NCBI GenBank assembly: GCA_018292915.2
Contig: JACVVK020000529.1
Coordinates: forward strand, 341,001-405,000
Reading direction: 5' to 3'
From: Batillaria attramentaria
Lineage: Eukaryota > Mollusca > Gastropoda > Batillariidae
DNA length: 64,000 nucleotides
Made by a program: the position numbers and the translations under genes. Within the stretch, counting starts at the first letter, position 1. Each line of letters opens with the position of its first letter. Below the pieces are notes generated by a model. That model did not search any database and was not told where the DNA came from. It saw only the letters and a program-made list of their open reading frames with translations. Below are positions 1 to 14,110 of the stretch, in pieces.

Positions 1-409
1 GCAGCGTCCGTAAAGAGATCACAAACTGCTTACACGTCACTGGCTGCAGGCCGAAACGCCGCCTACGATGTCGCTAGCGAGCGTATCGCCCCAAAACAAT
101 ACGACAGTAACCATTTCAGCGCTTCGGGGTGGTGCCTTGCCTACAATCGAATGTCATTTGCCTTGAAGTTGACGTGCTGGGCTTTAATGAGAAAACGTCT
201 TGATTGAAGCCTCGTTGACGTGTGCAGTGGAAAATGGCTGCGGGAAACGGGAAGGATGTGTTTAATTTATCACATAAAAAAAGGCAGTGATTGAAACCTC
301 CAGCAATGTGAGATATTAGGATTTTTTGTCGGATGCGAGTATGCAATGCATTTTTTCCCTCCGGCAGGTTCATCTGATGCAGATCTATAGAAGCCCATGT
401 ACAGATCTG

Positions 410-425
410 TCTTTCTCTGTGTGTC

Positions 426-508
<83 letters not shown>
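410..508. repeat. (CTGT)n/(CT)n compound microsatellite
   Basis: A short CTGT tract runs directly into a CT dinucleotide array with one CTGT interruption. It creates spurious SLSL and RERE open frames on both strands. Confidence 0.97.
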
Positions 509-511
<3 letters not shown>

Positions 512-1035
512 GGAGTGATTGCGCGTGATTCAAGTGAGTGCGTAGGATTATTATTATGATTATCATCATCATCATCAGTTGCTATCTCTCACTTATGCCG
601 AGGTTTCCTATGCACGGCCACAAATTACACCTTTGTGTCTGACCTTTTGACGGAAAAAGCGCCATCAGAAAGTATTCTCCCGCTTACAGTGCATGGAAAA
701 ATAACCGTTATTATCAGTTATTATCATGAGAGTACTCTCTATGTGGGCAAAAGGGCAAAATCTAGGATCGCAAGTTTGCTGGCCGTTCCCGCCTGACGAA
801 CGACCCATTCTTCCGTTGACCTCAGCACCTCTTCAGCGCTTTAGCTAGACATGAGACAATCGTTTGTTTGCCAGGAGACTCGCCAGTCGATGTAATGTCC
901 CTCTAACCGCAGCCCACAGTTAAAATAATGAGCTTATAACCAGCAGTGTCAAAACCCGTAATAGGCACAGCTCCTGCGGAAAAAGCGCGGCCTGCCGAGG
1001 GCGGCGAAATTGAAAACTGACCAATTTTTTGTTGT
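509..1035. other. Unique-looking DNA, no gene seen
   Basis: Apart from a short (ATC)n patch near 561-577, I see no repeat, RNA gene or plausible exon here. Confidence 0.5.
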
Positions 1036-1050
1036 TGTGCGTGTGCGTGC

Positions 1051-1135
<85 letters not shown>
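1036..1135. repeat. (GT)n microsatellite
   Basis: About 100 bp of GT dinucleotides begins with GCGT variants and becomes pure. A run of about 18 G residues follows at 1253-1270. Open frames across it (VCVC or HTHT) are not genes. Confidence 0.97.
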
Positions 1136-1138
<3 letters not shown>

Positions 1139-1384
1139 GGGTCCACAAACCCAGCCTGGACTCTTCTTTTCAGCGAATCACTGTGTTGACCATCTACACT
1201 TTTTGCTTGTCCTTTTTCCAGACCCCCCCTCCTCCTAAGCACAGTAGGCACTCGGGGGGGGGGGGGGGGGCACTTTAATTAAACAACACCGTCATTATCA
1301 TCTTCAGTGACAGCGTCCAAAGTCCGGTTTTGGCTTTTCAAATCTTGCATAGGCTTCATCTTCAGTATTGCCTGGACTCTGTGA

Positions 1385-1768
1385 GTGACAACGAAAACTG
1401 AAGGCAGGGAGAGGTGTCTCAGACACTCTGTCCTTTTCACGAAGAGTGCATGCCATTGCAGAAAGGTCTTGACCCTCGTAAAGACCCGGTGGCGTGTACT
1501 GTACCCTCGGAACGGAAGGCTTGCTTTGGTAGACGCCTTGCCGAAGACTGATGGCACTGACCACACCACAACATGGGGGGGTGGGAGTGGGTATGTGATA
1601 GTGGTTAATCAATCACACGTAGGTCCGGCTATTCTGGTTGTGCCTGGGTGGACGGGGGAGGAGACGTGGCCAAGAGTTTCCTCTCTGTTCTGTTATGTCC
1701 CCACGGAGGGGGACACGTTTTATGTGATTAACGACTTGTCTCTGCACTGTCTGCTTAAATTTGAATAG
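1385..1768 (+). other. Open frame of 127 codons, possible retroelement remnant
   Basis: This is the longest open frame in the first 7 kb not made by a microsatellite. Its middle holds a VDALPKTDG segment. About 35 residues later comes AILVVPGWTGEETWP, followed by a stop near codon 127. DIRS-type and related retroelement RNase H regions have a 'VDAL ... LIAP.W' pattern with similar spacing, but the intervening YAFPP-like block is absent. The match may be chance. No start context, splice site or neighbouring exon supports a host gene. Confidence 0.15.
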
Positions 1769-2489
1769 CGGGGCTGTTGTTGCGGTGATGTGGGCTGCTA
1801 TTTTTCTTTTCGTGAAACGGATCCGGTGAGCCATTGAGGATCCTTAGCTTGTGGAAGAGTTATTCCCCATTTTGTATGCTGTCATTCCACAGTGACTACA
1901 GTCGATTTGCTAATCCTAAAGTGAAAAAAAAAAACCCAAACAAACAAAACAAAAAACCATCTGCCACTGTCACAACGAGGAATATCAGGGTGAAATGACT
2001 TTTCCATAAACTTGCCACCCTCGGTGACTCACTGAGCATATCCTTTGACCACATGTAAAAAGTAGTAACTGAAGAGTGATTGAGTGAACTGTCAATAAAA
2101 CGCATGTTATGCTGGAAAACAGTCGTGACGAAGTGACATTTTCTCCCCGTAGAAATATGTAGTATACTGTTCGTTTCGCTTTTGTGATTTTTTAAAGGAG
2201 ATACTAGGCAGATGTTTTTTTCTCTGTAACAAGTTGAAAACAAGAAGCAGTTTGTTCTCGGATTGAGACAGCCGTCTGGTACGAAATCCGGCGTCTGGGG
2301 TGTGAACGACAATGAAACCCTTCAGTGGTTCCAATATTTATTTTTCATTACTGGACGTCTGCTCACGCAGAACCTAGCTGAGGGACCGCCGTGGTGTGTT
2401 ATCCACACCGTTGCCTGAATCCATTTCGAAACTTACGAGAAATGCTTTGTTTGTTAGGTTTTTTGAATGGTACTTACTAGGTTGTGTCA
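1769..2489. other. No gene seen
   Basis: Mostly AT-rich sequence. It contains GAGTTATTCCCC near 1856-1867, a variant of a motif that recurs in the window at 12997, 26755 and 45010 (see findings). Confidence 0.45.
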
Positions 2490-2596
<107 letters not shown>

Positions 2597-3121
2597 CCGC
2601 AGGACGTACAAGCTCAGACAAGTCTTATTATCTTTGCATTTTCCCCTTGCGCACACACGACTTTAAAAAACCCCGGATTTTATAGATTTTGCGTTTCTTT
2701 TCTGTCATTGTGGAAATCGACATGTAGCTGATCCTTTCAGAAAACATTTGCTGTCTGTACCTTGTGTTATTCTGACATTTTCAGTCCCGCAGAAAAGCCT
2801 GTGGCGCTTCCGGTCTGTTTGCTGTCATTTTGGCTTCAGCCATTTCTGTTCCTTATCCACATGATGTTATCATAATGTTTATTCCATTGTCCCATTTCAT
2901 GGGTGGTAGGACACGTGCCCGGATCAGGAAATCTTCCTTTTAAAACGATTCCTCTTTTCAAATGTTTCGTGCACTTTAAATAGGACGCTGAGAAATTTGC
3001 TTTTCGCTAATCGCCTTAGAGAATCAATGTTACAGGAGTCTGTTTTTATTTCTTACACGTAGACCGAGTTATGGACAAAGAAAGAGGTCTCGATTCAAGA
3101 ACAGGCAGAAGATTCGGGAAT
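2597..3121. other. No gene seen
   Basis: Ordinary sequence between the GT array and the first SINE. No coding, RNA or repeat signal was recognised. Confidence 0.45.
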
Positions 3122-3133
3122 AGGAAATGTGCG

Positions 3134-3305
3134 GGATGAGTGGGTGTTTGGGAGTTTTACGTCCTTTTCCACCACGTCTGGGTGATATCAAAGACGGGGC
3201 AACGAGAAAAAGGCCAGCACAAATATTTGGCCCACGCCGGGATTCGAACTCACCACCCGAGCATTGAAAGTCCAACGCTCTACCTTTCGGCAATCCTGGC
3301 TCCTC
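3134..3305 (-). mobile_element. SINE family A, complete copy with 12-bp target duplication
   Basis: On the minus strand the element starts with a tRNA-like head (about 3305 to 3237). The head has an A-box-like GCCGAAAGGTAGAGCG and a good B box, AGTTCGAATCC. A body follows with CTCGTTGCCCCGTCTTTGATATC, then GTGGAAAAGGACGT, ending ACACCCACTC. The plus-strand sequence AGGAAATGTGCG flanks it perfectly on both sides (3122-3133 and 3306-3317). This is a 12-bp target-site duplication, which fixes the ends and shows LINE-type insertion. The head would be a Pol III promoter. The copy is about 172 bp, encodes nothing, and presumably moved with a partner LINE's enzymes. The body recurs near 12313, 14030, 20301, 34912, 36300, 37263, 46391 and 54095. 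Confidence 0.88.
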
Positions 3306-3817
3306 AGGAAATGTGCGATATTGTGACGAAAACAGAACAAAACAAACATTATATTTAGTAAAGTCCTTCATGCTCTTTATGCAAATGCTGGACATATCCG
3401 GCTTTAGGAATCTGGCGATACTGTGACTGGAAAAACAGCAACATGATATTTAGTACAGTCTTTTATGTACATAATTATGCAAATGCCATCGACAACGACA
3501 AGGGAGTCTGATAGCTCATTTGGTTGAACGCGTGAGCGTTGGTCTGTCGATCAGGTCTTGAATTCGAATTCCAGCTAACAGGTCCGAAATTTCTGCGGGC
3601 CTTTGCCAGTGGCCTCGTCTTTGCAATCACCCCTGAGGGTGACAGAAGTCGTGACACATCGAGGGATCCAGTAACTTATGGCCATAAGTGGCTGTTTGTT
3701 TTAAGAGTGCAAGTAAGCGATTTCATTTGTCATTTTAAATTTTCTGTTTGACCCATCAACCAGTAGAGGACGTCCAAGGTAGTGTTGCTTTGCATTTTTT
3801 TTTAAATGGTTGGAGCA

Positions 3818-3819
<2 letters not shown>

Positions 3820-3851
<32 letters not shown>

Positions 3852-4085
3852 TGTAGAATAGCAGGACAGCATGTAAGATAGGCAGCAATGCCTAAATGTT
3901 CTGAATAAAAAACGTTTCCTCATCATCTCTCTCTCTCTCTCTCCCCCCCCCCCTTCCTCCTCCTCCATATTCCTGTGGTGTTTTTGTGTTGTTGTTTTTC
4001 TTCATATTTTCATAGTTTAGCAATGGCACGTTCGAACATGGTATCTATGTCAAAACTTTTACCGTTGGAAAATAAAGATTATTGC

Positions 4086-4133
<48 letters not shown>
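3820..4133. repeat. Cluster of three (CT)n tracts
   Basis: CT tracts lie at 3820-3848, 3926-3944 (followed by a C run to 3951) and 4089-4133, separated by unrelated sequence. Open frames across them are SLSL/RERE artefacts. Confidence 0.93.
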
Positions 4134-4135
<2 letters not shown>

Positions 4136-4980
4136 GCGCGTGCGCGCGTACTTGGTATTTTTGGAATTGCACCAGGACCCTTTTATCGGTAACTGTATCT
4201 GTTACGATCTATTCTTTAAAATCCCCTCACGAAATGGGGTTTGCAACCAGCAATTTCATTTCTCGTGCACGGAATGTTTTGCATGCGCATTGCCAAGCTT
4301 TTGTGTTGGGGACGCGCCGAATCGCGCCGTTTAACCAAAACATAAAAAAGAAACCGTACCCTTTACCATTGGGCTATTCATGAAAGTTAATTGTTAGGGG
4401 TTCACTGGAAATCCAATCAGTTCAACCGGAAGCAATTTGTCGCGTAAGGGGACATTTCACCGGAAATTGGCTTTTGTTCTCAAAGGCCGACCACTCTACG
4501 ACGTCACATTATCAGGGGCCGATCACTCTGCCTTGTCCCATAATCTAACTTTGCATCTGCGGCCGTTGTAGAATTTCTGTAGGGGACAGGATTTCACGGT
4601 CATTTTCTTGTCACCGGGGAATGCTTCAGTGCTTGTTTACGCCGTTGGCAAGTTCTTCACAAGACGCGAAAAAGATAGCATTCATCTACTTCTTCCGGTT
4701 GTGTCCGCCTCAGTCAACATACTGCAGTATCATTTTTTTTCCGTTGTTCTTGTTTTTGTCCCCGATTTAGGTGGAAGATCTCGTCCGTTTCCAAGGTTTT
4801 TGGTGTGGTGTTGAAGCTGATGAAAATGGTGTGTTCAAATCCGAGTTACTGTTATGGCGCCATTAATACAAAATTAATGATTTCTTTACCTGTTTGGACC
4901 AATATTTTTTCGCAAATGGCGCCAGCCCAGCTCTGCTGTCTGAATATATATATATGTAATATTAGAGATGGTCAAGATCT
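4134..4980. other. No gene seen
   Basis: No repeat family or exon recognised. A short TATATATATAT-like run lies near 4945-4955. Confidence 0.45.
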
Positions 4981-4984
4981 CATG

Positions 4985-5375
4985 GTCTCATGCACAGACC
5001 TAAAAAAAGATAGACCCCCTGCGGTGCTGGAAGTGTGACGCCGCCGCGCGCCATGTTGCGAGTACCTGGAAGTGCCAGACGCTATCAGCTGTTTACATAG
5101 CGCGCATAGCATTGGCCAGACGCTATCAGCTGTTTACATAGCGCGCATAGCATTGGCCAGACGCTATCAGCTGTTTAAATAGCGCGCATAGCGTTTTATC
5201 TTTCGTCACATTTCTGATGACGTCTTTCTAAAGAACTTTTGTATTTCGAACGAGGCGTCCTGTACACAGAGCCTTTGAGTTCTGGTATTCACAAGATGGT
5301 CGCGATAGCGACACTCGCAAGCAGCGGTGGCAGCGTGCGGCGGTGGGTCTATCTTTTTTTAGGTCTGTGGTCTCA
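4985..5375. mobile_element. Fold-back / MITE-like element with internal minisatellite
   Basis: A perfect 25-bp inverted repeat beginning CACAGACCTAAAAAAAGA occupies 4993-5017. Its complement is at 5345-5369. Weaker similarity continues inward: both arms carry TTGCGAGT and GCCGC-rich blocks. Just outside, both sides have GGTCTCATG. Between the arms sits a 41-bp tandem repeat. No transposase is encoded. The form suggests a non-autonomous DNA transposon or fold-back element. I could not find a convincing target duplication, so its outer ends are uncertain. Confidence 0.7.
5075..5197. repeat. 41-bp minisatellite, 3 units
   Basis: Units start at 5075, 5116 and 5157. The first two are identical, beginning CCAGACGCTATCAGCTG. 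The third differs by one internal base and decays at its end. Each unit contains TAGCGCGCATAGC. The array lies between the arms of the surrounding inverted repeat. Confidence 0.95.
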
Positions 5376-6319
5376 TGGTCTACGTACTAGTAGTACCGTC
5401 GTACTCAGAAGATTTATGGATGCAGCTAGGACGCTGTAACTTCATATTTCTGCCGCCAAACAGAAGTCCCGTGTTCCTTAGTTTGGAACACAAAAGTTTA
5501 CTCAGGTTGAACGTGTGCACGTCCTCAGTTGAATATGAAACCCAACAATCAGTATTACAATGGACTGCAAACTGGAAACTGCAACAGGTATGTCCAACTT
5601 GGAAATGCAGCAGTTTGATCTAGGAATTTTTTTTAACCTTATCCTGCGGATGTTCTCGAATTGAGTTTTGGAACTGCAGCAACATATGCTAGAGAATAAT
5701 TTGGACCGCTATCTCTGTTTTCAGTTGGAATAAGTTTGTTTTTATTTTCAGAGAGCAACTTAGTAACTTATTCCTAGGAACGTGCGGTAACGTACACTGG
5801 TATAAGGTAACTCCGTTTCCTTATTTTGTCCTGGGAATTGCAACTGACAGATGTTAGACAGTCTGTCCCCATTTCCCCATCACACTACACCCCTTTTCCT
5901 TCCCCCCCCCCCCTCACCTCCACCGTCCAACCTCCAGTCATTATAACACTATGTCAAAACTACCTTCTGTTTACAGAATTCTGAGCAGTGTCTTAGAGCA
6001 GTGTTTGGTTTTTTGCATCACTCACAACCGCTTTAAATACAGCTACGGCAAACAATCGGCCAGTGGCACCGGTTTCCGTTCGTGCGCCGCAGTGGAGGTA
6101 AACTGTTTACCTTTCTATTAACCGCGAAGTTTTGCCAACGGAAGGATCTGGGTGATAAATTTGTTAATCATTAATTATTACCGAGAATTTCCAGAGAGTA
6201 TAAACAGGAGGGTGTTTGCGCGGCACACTCAGGGGACGGTCAGTAACAACAGGCTTTCGTCTAAGGTGTTGTTGTAGCCAGGCCTAGTTAAAAATCGGTC
6301 GCATGCTCTGGTCTGTTAT

Positions 6320-6321
<2 letters not shown>
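5376..6321. other. No gene seen
   Basis: Includes a C run near 5905-5914. No exon, RNA gene or repeat family was recognised. Confidence 0.45.
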
Positions 6322-6353
<32 letters not shown>

Positions 6354-6422
6354 GGTAGTGTAGCAACGGCAAGTTTGAATATGGATTTTCATGCATGTTA
6401 ACTTCTTCCGTTGTAAAATAAT

Positions 6423-6498
<76 letters not shown>
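6322..6498. repeat. Two (CT)n arrays
   Basis: CT tracts at 6322-6351 and 6427-6498 flank 75 bp of ordinary sequence. The apparent open frames across them are RERE-type artefacts. Confidence 0.95.
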
Positions 6499-6503
<5 letters not shown>

Positions 6504-6925
6504 GGCGTCCAGAATCTTAGAAACGCTGGTTTGAAAAAATCCCCAGAGGCGTATTTCACCTTCTGGGTATTGTATATACTCAGTTTGTGGTTGCAAAGTC
6601 GCTAGGAAAGCGCATTTTGTTTAACGTCTGACAAGGTACGGCATCCAAAATACCCTCTGCCACCAGGCTGTATGACAGTTGTTAGCCAGCCCGTTCCCCG
6701 GTAAATAAGCAAGAAGTGAAGAAGCGTCTCCGGGGGAGGACTGAGAAGGGGGATACTGTTGAAGATGATTAACTTTGATGAGGCCTAAGAGACTTGTAGG
6801 TTCCACAGACGTCTCCCAAATCAGGGCTCTAAATCACCCCGGACAGGGGAACCGGAGACGCAAATGGAGCAAATGGCTGTGACTGATGCAGAAAATTGCG
6901 AGGATTGCAAGACAGCTGCAACGGG

Positions 6926-6952
6926 CCCCCCCCCCCCCCCCCCCCCCCCCCC
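6926..6952. repeat. Poly(C) run of about 27
   Basis: An uninterrupted C run. A second C-rich then CT tract lies at 7198-7240. The proline-rich open frames here come only from these runs. Confidence 0.95.
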
Positions 6953-7210
6953 TCGGAAGGAAAGGAACCTCACAGGGTCTGCCTGGCTAATGTGGAGAAG
7001 GAGGAGGTGGAAAAGAACGAAGGAAGGAAGATGGGAGGAAAGCTCGTCAGAGCCGGACCGAGCGTCACAGAACAGTCTGGTGCCTTCTGTCTCCATCCGT
7101 ATATCATGTCTTCCAGTTGGAAACGGGGATCTATCAATTTCTTGGCAGGAGCATCCGCCGATTTTGGTCTCAGGCTTCTTGGCCCGTTGCCCTACTGCCC
7201 CCCCCCCCTG

Positions 7211-7241
<31 letters not shown>

Positions 7242-7295
7242 GTCAAATGACAAGCTTTCCCTTAACCAACTATCTCGACTTTCTTTCTGCATGGA

Positions 7296-7575
7296 CGGAT
7301 AACGAGTATGCTGGTAGGGTTGGGGCGAGGGGTGTTGTAAAAAAAGAAGAGGAAAAGGAGGGACATTGGCAAACGTCTAGAGTCCTCCTACTTTAGTATC
7401 TTCGGTCGTTTCTTTTATAATGTTATACTACTGGTTCCACGGATAATTAGTATGCCGGTAGGAAGAAGGTAGGATAGGGGATTTTGTGAGGGGGGTGGGG
7501 GGGGGAGAGGAGGATCATGGGTCACATCTAGCGTCCTCGTATATAGTGTCTTCGGCCGTTTCTTTTGTATACCTG
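7296..7575. repeat. Tandem duplication, unit about 145 bp
   Basis: Two units begin CGGATAA..AGTATGC.GGTAG at 7296 and 7440. Both end with TATCTTCGG or TGTCTTCGG followed by a CGTTTCTTTT block. The units have diverged by substitutions and length changes in their G-rich middle. Confidence 0.8.
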
Positions 7576-8115
7576 GTTATTCAGTTTATCCTGGCAAGTA
7601 TTTTCTGCCTTTAACAGTCTAAGGCTTTGGTTTCTTTGGTGCCGCACTTAGATTTCTGTATTTTAATTGAGACTTCATAATGCTGGTGTTTTTTTTTTTT
7701 GGTTTTTTTTTTTTCAGCTGAATTGTAATTGTCGTTGAGGCAAATCAACATTACCCTCCTGTTGCCATTCGATCTGGTTTTGAAAAAGTCCATTTTTACT
7801 CATTTGCTGCACGATCTGTTTCCATGTCTAAGCAATTTGTTTCTGTTCGAGTTTGAACTTAAAGCCCACTCTGGTTTTATTTCCTTGTAATGTGGTCAGG
7901 TCTTTGTTGCGTCGCCCTTTGATCTTTCTCGACGCCAGCTCAATTTTCTGTTTTCATTAACTTTGCTTTGAGTCTTGCGAAACAAGAATCTTTCATCCGG
8001 AGAATTCCATTCCGTTTTCATTTCCTTGCATATTGTATTGTGTTTCACATAGCTCTTTGCTCTGGTGGCCACGTTTGCCTGTATTTAATTTCATTTTGTT
8101 GGGAACTTTTTTGGG
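7576..8115. other. No gene seen
   Basis: Contains two T runs near 7690-7714. No exon or repeat family was recognised. Confidence 0.45.
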
Positions 8116-8270
<155 letters not shown>

Positions 8271-8485
8271 GTTGTTCGTGGATATTTTGAGGGCTTAACA
8301 GTGGTTGCTGCAATTAAATGTTCAAAATATATCCGACAGTTTGGATTGACCGTTCTGGATGAGCCCGATACAGACAAGTACATGTACTTCTGTATCTGGT
8401 TCAGTTTGTCAGCTAGTACAGGTTCAGCAGAAAATTAATTTTTAAATGATGGAATGCCTGTGTCCTAAAAATGCTATTCTTCCTT

Positions 8486-8487
<2 letters not shown>

Positions 8488-8549
<62 letters not shown>

Positions 8550-8565
8550 ACCACCACCACCACCA

Positions 8566-8599
<34 letters not shown>

Positions 8600-8602
8600 A
8601 CA
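8488..8602. repeat. (CA)n(CCA)n(CCCCA)n graded microsatellite
   Basis: CA dinucleotides (about 8490-8548) change to CCA trinucleotides (about 8549-8580), then to CCCCA pentanucleotides (to about 8602). This is a stepwise lengthening of the C part of the unit. Confidence 0.97.
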
Positions 8603-8689
8603 CACAACGAAAGGCAATGCATGCAACAAGTTAGCAGAAAAAAAAAAAAACTGTTGCCACCCACACCTAACTAGGGACGTGTTGGCGAC

Positions 8690-9700
8690 AAATCACCTGT
8701 CAAGTCCAGCGCGGAACTCGATTACAATCCAAATTCCTCCGAGACGACGCGTCCAACCAGCAAGCGTTGAAAAGGTGGAAAAACCAGGGCCTGGATTATG
8801 GATCAGGACTCTTGAGTGGCCGCTCGCAGGAGGTGGTGGTTGTGTCTGGGGACCTGGAGTCATGCATCCAACCTGGACTGGCATTTCCTGCATGACCCCA
8901 ATCTGGAAATCGGAGAGAGTGCCAATGTCTGTTGGGAGATTCCACAGAAGATGGGGAGAGTCGGGGGTTGACCAGGCCTGAATTAAACAAGATTTACTGA
9001 CGGGTCTAGGTGATTTGAAGACTCTAGGAAGTTCAGTAGATGTGTTTCTCGAACCGTTTGAAGTACAGGAACCCATTCGCATGACTAGTTTGATGGAAAA
9101 GAATGTTACGCGGCAGGCCCCTAACAAAAAAACACCCCCCCACCCCCTCCAAAAAAAAAATCAATAAACAACAACGATAACAAAACCGAAAGCGAAAAAG
9201 TAAAATAAAAAAGAAAACAGTAACTCAAACAAATAAACATCTAATCATTTCCATTGACGGTTTCTCTGTGCATGCACAAGGACTCATCTGCAATTAGATA
9301 TTGAGACCACGGCACCCTGTCACTCATTCCTGCCATCTCCAGCAGTAACTGCACCCCGGGGGGGAACACACCCAGCACGAGTGGTACATGCAGTATTGTC
9401 GGGAGCTGTCGCTGACACATTACCGTCGCCAGGCTCCAATGGCACTCGAGGGACCCTCGGACCTGCTTGCGGTCACCGACGTTCGTAGAATAACCAGCCA
9501 GTGTACCGTCAAATGGAAGAAGGTCCCAAGTGCCTATCTGATCCATTGCGCTTGGACTTTTCCACAAAAAGACGCTCCAGTTTGCGCTGCTGAACCGCTT
9601 ACTTCTGTCCGGCTCCGCGAACTGGCCCTGCGGACATTCGAGCCACTCATGTTCGGTGACCTCTCACCCCCGACGTGATGGCCGCAGACAGCCATCAGGT
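8690..9700. other. Repeat-poor stretch with overlapping open frames, no family recognised
   Basis: This kilobase lacks microsatellites and has several overlapping open frames. On the minus strand one covers 8693-9127 (144 codons). Another runs from about 9650 to 9241 when read back to the preceding stop. On the plus strand there are frames at 8679-8981 and 9388-9678. None shows a motif I can name, and none has a clear start or splice context. It could be an eroded retroelement or chance. I do not call a gene. Confidence 0.3.
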
Positions 9701-12278
<2,578 letters not shown>

Positions 12279-12312
12279 CTGAGATAATGTATGCTAATTA
12301 TGTCCCTGGATA

Positions 12313-12424
12313 CATGAAGGGTGGGCGGGTGTGTGGAGCTTAATGTCCTTTCCGCCAAATGGATGGGTGATGTCAAAGACAGGTCAACGAGAACAAGGCA
12401 AAGGGTCACCACTATCTTAGTATT
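12313..12424 (-). mobile_element. SINE family A, degenerate copy
   Basis: Shares the family A body in order: GGTGGG-type end, TTAATGTCCTTTCC, GGGTGATGTCAAAGAC, TCAACGAGAACAAGG. It is far more diverged than the copy at 3134. The head is not recognisable. Confidence 0.65.
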
Positions 12425-13460
12425 GAACCATATGATCCACGGCCAGTTTGTGTGATATCGTGGACGACACATCAGCATCCTTCCTCATAACTGGTTTTGT
12501 CACAGCAGCAGGTCCGTCAACAGTATGAGACAATTTCCGTCAAGACTCAGTGACAGGCTGGGAAAGGCTGTCCGCGACAGCTGCTGGATACCTGATGGCT
12601 CAGCGGGTGATTACCTCCGCCGGCTGGAGGAACCTGGATTACGATGTCGGTTGGATTTGCACTTTAAGTACTGCGGTATGAACTTTTTAGTTCACCTGCA
12701 GTTGTTAGCAGAACGCCACACGCATGGATACATATCACATCGTGCCTGCGTGCAGTAAAAAAGCAATTGCAGAAAACGCCACAGGGAGAATGTTCTTATT
12801 TATGGTTCAGCGTGAATGTAGGAAATCTTCTAATAACGCTGAAGGAGAAGATTTCCTAGCCAACTTACGGCATTATCAGTTACGAATCTTTCGATTACTG
12901 GAGTTCGCAACAGAAAAAAATAAATAAATAAAATTTACGCAAGTGTATATATATCCTGGAGCCAAAAAGGAAAGAAAGGAGGGAAACTGCGACTGTAGGG
13001 GAGATAACTTATATAGCAGAGGAGGGGAGCTAAACTGCGTGATTTACCAGGTGCTGGGCAAGGCGTGCTGTTGATGCCCAGTGATCAAATCGATCGTGAG
13101 ACGAGTGAACTCTCGTCACGCTGTGCATCCAGCTGTTGCCTCGACATTACTTCCTCCATCTCCCCTCCCCCCGCCCCCCACCCCTTCCCCACCCCCACTC
13201 CGTCACCCCCAAGAGAGACGATTGATAATTCCTTTATTTATACAAAGGTAGAAGCTACACCCTTTCCAAACAAACTTGACGTGCTGCTGCTCCGCTAAAA
13301 TGAAAAATAATAATTAGGAATCACGAAAACAGTTAATTGCGAAAAGTTCAAAAGTTGAAAAACAAAATTGGGAAGAAGTTCGAAAGTTTAAAAAAGATTT
13401 GGGAAACCGGCAAGAAACATCGATGAACCAATAATCATCCCCGCAATCTCTCTGTCGCTT

Positions 13461-13461
<1 letters not shown>
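12425..13461. other. No gene seen
   Basis: Contains GGGGAGATAACT near 12998 (see findings) and a C-rich block near 13160-13205. An open frame at 12525-12758 has no recognisable domain. Confidence 0.4.

Positions 13462-13532
<71 letters not shown>
13462..13532. repeat. (AC)n microsatellite
   Basis: About 70 bp of uninterrupted AC. Confidence 0.97.
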
Positions 13533-13533
<1 letters not shown>

Positions 13534-14029
13534 AAACAAAAACAGTGCGAAAACCAGGCCCTGAAATTCAACCAAGAATGATACTTGCAAATCGGATTCA
13601 CAGCTACGTTTGTCCGTTGAATTATTCACAGGATTCCATCGTGCACCAATCACTGATCGCTATAACATTTAAAAAAAATTAAAATAAAGAAAAACTAATG
13701 CCGCCCGCAGAAAATCTGAAATCTTCTCTCCCATCTCCTATCAGTGTGGGGAGGGGAATATCACCGCAGGCCACTTATCGATTGCGAAAATAACGTTAAA
13801 AGAACATTTTTATGCCCCAAATGTCGGAAATTTGAATTCATTAGCTAGGTGTGAGCGCTGGATCGCGTGCGAGTTGGATATCAAAAGGCGATATTTTTCT
13901 CTCCTCTTTCGTGCCAACGGAGAGAAAATACGTGAGGGCTGCGGGATACCGTTATAATTAGATCAGTCACGATGACTTTAAAAGTGTAGTGCCACCTCCA
14001 CATCCCCTTTCCTTCTCCTGTTGGGCGTT

Positions 14030-14110
14030 AATGGTGGGTGTTTTGGAGAATTTGTAACGTTCTAGAACCGTCATATCAAAGACGGTGTAACAAGAGAAAA
14101 ACCAGTGCAT
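14030..14110 (-). mobile_element. SINE family A, degenerate fragment
   Basis: The order GGTGGGTGTTTTGG, then TCATATCAAAGACGGTGTAACAAGAGAAAAACCAG split by short changes, follows the family A body. Only the 3' half is present. Confidence 0.6.

Noticed and set aside
1029..1251. Open frames of VCVC or HTHT type, here and over every GT/CA array
   Set aside because: Dinucleotide repeats have no stop in most frames. The peptides are pure repeat.
3237..3305. tRNA gene on the minus strand
   Set aside because: It lies inside the target duplication of a SINE and is followed by the family body.
8693..9127. 144-codon minus-strand frame as a gene
   Set aside because: Ordinary composition, but there is no motif, no clear start, overlapping frames on the other strand, and no neighbouring exon.
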